This document shows positions 15,194 through 18,302 of a stretch of 18,302 nt of DNA, piece after piece. Made by a program: the position numbers and the translations under genes. The number at the start of each line of letters is the position of its first letter. The stretch's first letter is position 1. The notes under the pieces were generated by a model. That model worked only from the letters and a program-made list of their open reading frames with translations. It was not told the origin of the DNA and made no database searches. Source of the DNA: Planctomycetaceae bacterium (GTDB lineage: Bacteria > Planctomycetota > MHYJ01 > SBBU01); assembly GCA_005239585.1 (NCBI GenBank), contig SBBU01000286.1, forward strand, positions 1 through 18,302. The letters are read 5' to 3'.

Positions 15194-18100
15194 ATGAGAT
15201 TTAGTATCTATAGTGTGTCAATGCTGCTTATCTTTGGATTTGGGCAGCTGCAGGATAAACAGGAAAAGCCGGAGCCGCCAGACAATATTGAGATTGTAAG
15301 CGAAAGTCTTCTTAGAGAAATAAATGAATATATCACAGAAAAGCAGTGGACTAATCTCATTGGTCTTTACAAATATATAATAGAAGACACTGACGCATCA
15401 ACTAATCTCAGAAAGTTTTACCCTGATCCCGATCCTGAAACAAAGGCATATTTAAGCTTTTTTGAATTCATAATTAAAAAATTCTCTGCGCTCCCGAGGG
15501 GATTCATAACCGATTTCAGAATAACATTCGATCACAAAGTTGCACCTGAATTCAAAAAACCGCGTGAGAAATGGAATGTTCCCCTGCTGGAAAAATTGCT
15601 TGAGAGATACTTTTTCTCATCCTACTCAGATGAGCTTATGGAGGCACTTGCTAATTACTACATCGAACAGGGAAATGTGAAACGCGCGATGAACCACCTC
15701 AGAAATCTATTAAATTATCCATTCCCCGATATATCAATCTCTAATGCTATAGCAAGACTTGCCCTCTGCTACAGACTTACAGGAAAGCCAGAGCTGATAA
15801 ATGGGTTTAAGACACACAAGAAATATCAGCAACATATGAATGACAAAGTTACATTTCAAGGCGAAAAATTGACCCTTTCAAAATACCTGGAAAAGGTTGC
15901 AAATATGAAAGTCAACCTGGGTATTCAACCTGCACCACATGTTAATCGCGATCCAAGCATAATGGATCCACACGATACATACGCCAAGACTACTCATTAC
16001 CCCAAGGCTGATCAGTACAAATATAATCAACCGTTCAGTCACAGCTCTCGGATAACCGGGTCTATTGATACCCACTTTGCAGTCTTGCCCGTCTATGCTG
16101 AATTTGAGACAAGGGACAAAGATACAAAGAAGGAAACCAAAATAAACGCGCTCATCATACAAGATGGACAAGCGATCAGAATCATAAACTTCAATAATGG
16201 CAAATTATTTGACAAATTTGGAGTGGAAGCGAGCGACCTGCAAAAACCAGAAAGAGGTTCCACCGAACACGGATACCCATACAAGTACTCGCGTTTTGGT
16301 CCTTTTATTACATCTCAGATTGAAGGTGACATCATTCTAGCCAATATGTATTCAGCAAAGATCAGAGATGAAGTCAAAGAGGCCGTGGGTGAACTTAAGG
16401 AGAAAGTCAACTATCAAGTCCAGTGGAAACCTGCGCCTCTTAATACACTAAGGGCATTTAATTTGAGGAACTATAAATTAGTATATTCAACTGACGAGGC
16501 AATTAGAAAAGAGCGTGAAAAAAATAGAAATAAAGACAGGAGCGCCGCAGAATTCGCCAAGGGTGATTTTTCCTTTAGCCTCCCTGTTGTTGCCCTCGAG
16601 AACAAGATATATACAGGCATAATCGGATGGGGCAACACAATAAATGAACAGACAAGCTACGTCGCCTGCTTTGAGCTCGACACAAACAAGGAATTAAAAC
16701 TTCGCTGGTATACCCAGTTGAGTTCAAGATCACTGCCACAGCACAATATATACGACCAGAGACAGCTAGTACACCTGCCCCTTTCGGCAACTTTTGTACT
16801 GGAAAAAGACGGAATAATATACGCATGCACAAATACAGGTTCTGTTGCCGCGCTTGATTCATTCACAGGCCGAGTCCTCTGGTTAAGCATATATTCAAAA
16901 CCAAGAGGAGACAACCCTCAGTCAAAGAAAATATACGCTAGGCCGGCAAGCTATCCCATACTGCACAAGGATTTTCTCTATTTCCTTCCAATGGATGAGG
17001 AAGAGATAGTTATAATTGATACAGTAACAGGGAAGAGATTGCCGCCATTTGATATAAAAAAAGAGAGCGGAAACGACTGGGCAAAGTACTCACACTTACA
17101 GGGGATTGTAAAAGGCCCTGTGCACGACTTTATTGTCATGAGCGGTTCCAGAAACACCGTCTCAATCAAACTCAACAATGAAGATCCGTCTAAAAGCACC
17201 TTCCTTACAACCATAGAGGCACAAACAGCTATCGAGGAACAAGGGGTCTTCAGGACCGTTGCCGGTCACGGCGCAATCGTAGGCGATTACATATTCATCC
17301 CGACTTGTGTAACCAAGACAGATCCCACTACTGGGCAAACAACAGAGGATGGAATTAAAATCCTAAGAGCTGGTCCGTGGAAGATCAAATACACCTGCCC
17401 TGCACACGCAGAAGTCTCCAGTATTTCATCCGGTAAATGTACCAAGTGCGACGCAGAACTAGCAAAAACTGCAAATGGCGCCTGGAAGATGGTGCATACA
17501 TCTACCTTCAAAAACAAAGACAAAACCGGGTTAAGCAAGCAGTATGGCAATCTCGTTATCGTTGGAAACAAGATCATCATAGGTGCTGAAGAGCATGTGT
17601 TTGTATATCAATCAGCAGAAGGCTTTATGGACGAATCAAGACTAAAACTCGCTCAGGATCCAGTGAATCCAACCCTTCTGGCAAAAATTGCGAATGAGCT
17701 TTATTCAAATAAGAAATATGAAGATGCAATCGAACTACTCACCCGACTTGAAAACCTCTGCAAGGGGGACACAGAGCGCAAGTCACTTTTAGATGATGCG
17801 CAAGAAAAACTCTTCGACTCGTACTTGAAACTTGGACTCGAAACAAGCAGTTCTTCGGCCAAAAAAGCGATCAACCTCTTTAAAAAGGCAATCGAATATG
17901 CAAGGGGCACAAAACAGCTTTTTAATGCACTCTACAGGAGCGCTGAACTCTATGAATCAGAGAAAGACCTTAAAAATGCTGTTGAACACTACCAGATGAT
18001 CCTTTTCAAGACCCCCAAGGAATTATCTGATCGTGACACCACAGGAAGACAAGAAATCGCCTGGCTATATGCATACAAAAGAATAGAAGAGATAAAGAAG

Positions 18101-18302
18101 GCCAACCCCAAGGCATACGAAGTAGTAGAGGAGGAAGCAAAAACAGCCCTTAAAACTACAAAGGCAGATATTAATGCATGGCTAGGATTATTAGATAACT
18201 ATCCCAACAGCTCGATTGCTCAAACTGCAATAAAAACAATCCTGCAACTTTTAGAGAAAGAAACACCAGATAAAAAGGCTTCAATAATTCAATCTATAAG
18301 AC
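15194..18302 (+). CDS. Exported PQQ/BamB-like beta-propeller protein with metal-site insertion and TPR extension, paralog 3 (3' end outside window)
   Basis: The frame is open from ATG 15194 to the window end (1036 codons, no stop), so it is incomplete at the C-terminus. Start: M-R-F-S-I-Y-S-V-S-M-L-L-I-F-G-F-G, a signal-peptide-like hydrophobic stretch. The helical region matches its paralogs (RYFFSSYSDELMEALANYYI, EQGNVKRAMNHLRNLLNYP). The propeller holds AAEFAKGDFSFSLPV and the PQQ repeat ACTNTGSVAALDSFTGRVLW. Two differences stand out. First, a Cys-rich insert at residues 733-756 (YTCPAHAEV...GKCTKCDAEL), absent from both paralogs, resembles the heavy-metal-binding domain. Second, after the propeller (A-E-E-H-V-F-V-Y-Q) the protein continues for more than 220 residues of TPR-like helices, such as NKKYEDAIELLTRLENLC and LKNAVEHYQMILFKTP. 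It is probably the full-length ancestor type of the array. Function is unknown. Confidence 0.85.
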   Translation, partial: MRFSIYSVSMLLIFGFGQLQDKQEKPEPPDNIEIVSESLLREINEYITEKQWTNLIGLYKYIIEDTDASTNLRKFYPDPDPETKAYLSFFEFIIKKFSALPRGFITDFRITFDHKVAPEFKKPREKWNVPLLEKLLERYFFSSYSDELMEALANYYIEQGNVKRAMNHLRNLLNYPFPDISISNAIARLALCYRLTGKPELINGFKTHKKYQQHMNDKVTFQGEKLTLSKYLEKVANMKVNLGIQPAPHVNRDPSIMDPHDTYAKTTHYPKADQYKYNQPFSHSSRITGSIDTHFAVLPVYAEFETRDKDTKKETKINALIIQDGQAIRIINFNNGKLFDKFGVEASDLQKPERGSTEHGYPYKYSRFGPFITSQIEGDIILANMYSAKIRDEVKEAVGELKEKVNYQVQWKPAPLNTLRAFNLRNYKLVYSTDEAIRKEREKNRNKDRSAAEFAKGDFSFSLPVVALENKIYTGIIGWGNTINEQTSYVACFELDTNKELKLRWYTQLSSRSLPQHNIYDQRQLVHLPLSATFVLEKDGIIYACTNTGSVAALDSFTGRVLWLSIYSKPRGDNPQSKKIYARPASYPILHKDFLYFLPMDEEEIVIIDTVTGKRLPPFDIKKESGNDWAKYSHLQGIVKGPVHDFIVMSGSRNTVSIKLNNEDPSKSTFLTTIEAQTAIEEQGVFRTVAGHGAIVGDYIFIPTCVTKTDPTTGQTTEDGIKILRAGPWKIKYTCPAHAEVSSISSGKCTKCDAELAKTANGAWKMVHTSTFKNKDKTGLSKQYGNLVIVGNKIIIGAEEHVFVYQSAEGFMDESRLKLAQDPVNPTLLAKIANELYSNKKYEDAIELLTRLENLCKGDTERKSLLDDAQEKLFDSYLKLGLETSSSSAKKAINLFKKAIEYARGTKQLFNALYRSAELYESEKDLKNAVEHYQMILFKTPKELSDRDTTGRQEIAWLYAYKRIEEIKKANPKAYEVVEEEAKTALKTTKADINAWLGLLDNYPNSSIAQTAIKTILQLLEKETPDKKASIIQSIR
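17390..17461 (+). other. Heavy-metal-binding-domain-like insertion within paralog 3
   Basis: Residues 733-756 of the third propeller protein read Y-T-C-P-A-H-A-E-V, seven residues, G-K-C-T-K-C-D-A-E-L. This follows the HMBD pattern (YTCPMHPE...PGKCP-CGM-L) in Cys735, His738, Cys749 and Cys752, but Ala replaces the Met of CPMH and the G-M of CGM becomes D-A. It lies between the conserved GPWK and GAWK segments, which are only a few residues apart in the paralogs. A four-ligand Cys3His metal site is still possible. Confidence 0.65.

Noticed and set aside
15878..17910. Minus-strand ORFs of 60-97 codons beneath the third propeller gene
   Set aside because: They are antisense shadows of a continuous plus-strand frame that has clear homology to the two preceding genes.
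10689..18302. PQQ-dependent quinoprotein dehydrogenases
   Set aside because: Although PQQ-type repeats are present, I see no vicinal disulfide or catalytic Asp/Glu context of the dehydrogenases; BamB-like scaffold propellers fit better.
1..18302. CRISPR arrays, tRNA, rRNA, transposases, attachment sites
   Set aside because: No regularly spaced repeats, tRNA-like or rRNA segments, transposase motifs or terminal inverted repeats were seen while reading both strands.

Overview
The window looks like chromosomal DNA from a bacterium of the PVC superphylum, most likely a planctomycete-type lineage with moderate-to-low GC. The best single marker is the small basic protein at 6078-6359, whose first ~57 residues match the PVC signature protein family (small basic protein, TIGR04137-like). 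The surrounding gene types agree: HEAT-repeat, squalene-cyclase-repeat and PQQ-propeller exported proteins, and a thioredoxin/haem/copper-monooxygenase fusion. Phylum is an inference from families; no rRNA or tRNA is present. The window is almost entirely coding and has no gene-free stretch above 300 bases. I found no CRISPR array, insertion sequence, tRNA or rRNA.

Region 1 (1-3292) is mixed. It holds the C-terminal part of a HicA toxin, a class I SAM methyltransferase, a minus-strand ABC export pair (MacB/LolCDE-type permease 1483-2607 and ATPase 834-1490, overlapping by 8 bases), and a second, divergent SAM methyltransferase. Region 2 (3326-6999, minus strand) is a tightly packed four-gene unit: SPOR-like membrane protein, PVC signature protein with an unusual tail, HEAT-repeat exported protein, squalene-cyclase-repeat exported protein. 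It is preceded by a strong Shine-Dalgarno, a 17-base palindrome and three GATTGA repeats.

Region 3 (7141-10629, plus strand) has the RNA ligase RtcB, then a lipoprotein joining a thioredoxin fold (CPVC), one c-type haem site (CVSCH) and a PHM/DBH-like type II copper monooxygenase region with all copper ligands in place, followed directly by a CDGSH iron-sulfur protein. Region 4 (10689-18302, plus strand) is a tandem array of three paralogous exported proteins, each with an alpha-helical N-terminal region and a PQQ/BamB-like beta-propeller. The third runs off the window, carries a C-terminal TPR-like extension that the first two lack, and has a heavy-metal-binding-domain-like Cys motif spliced into its last propeller segment. 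This array and the redox lipoprotein are the most interesting parts of the window.
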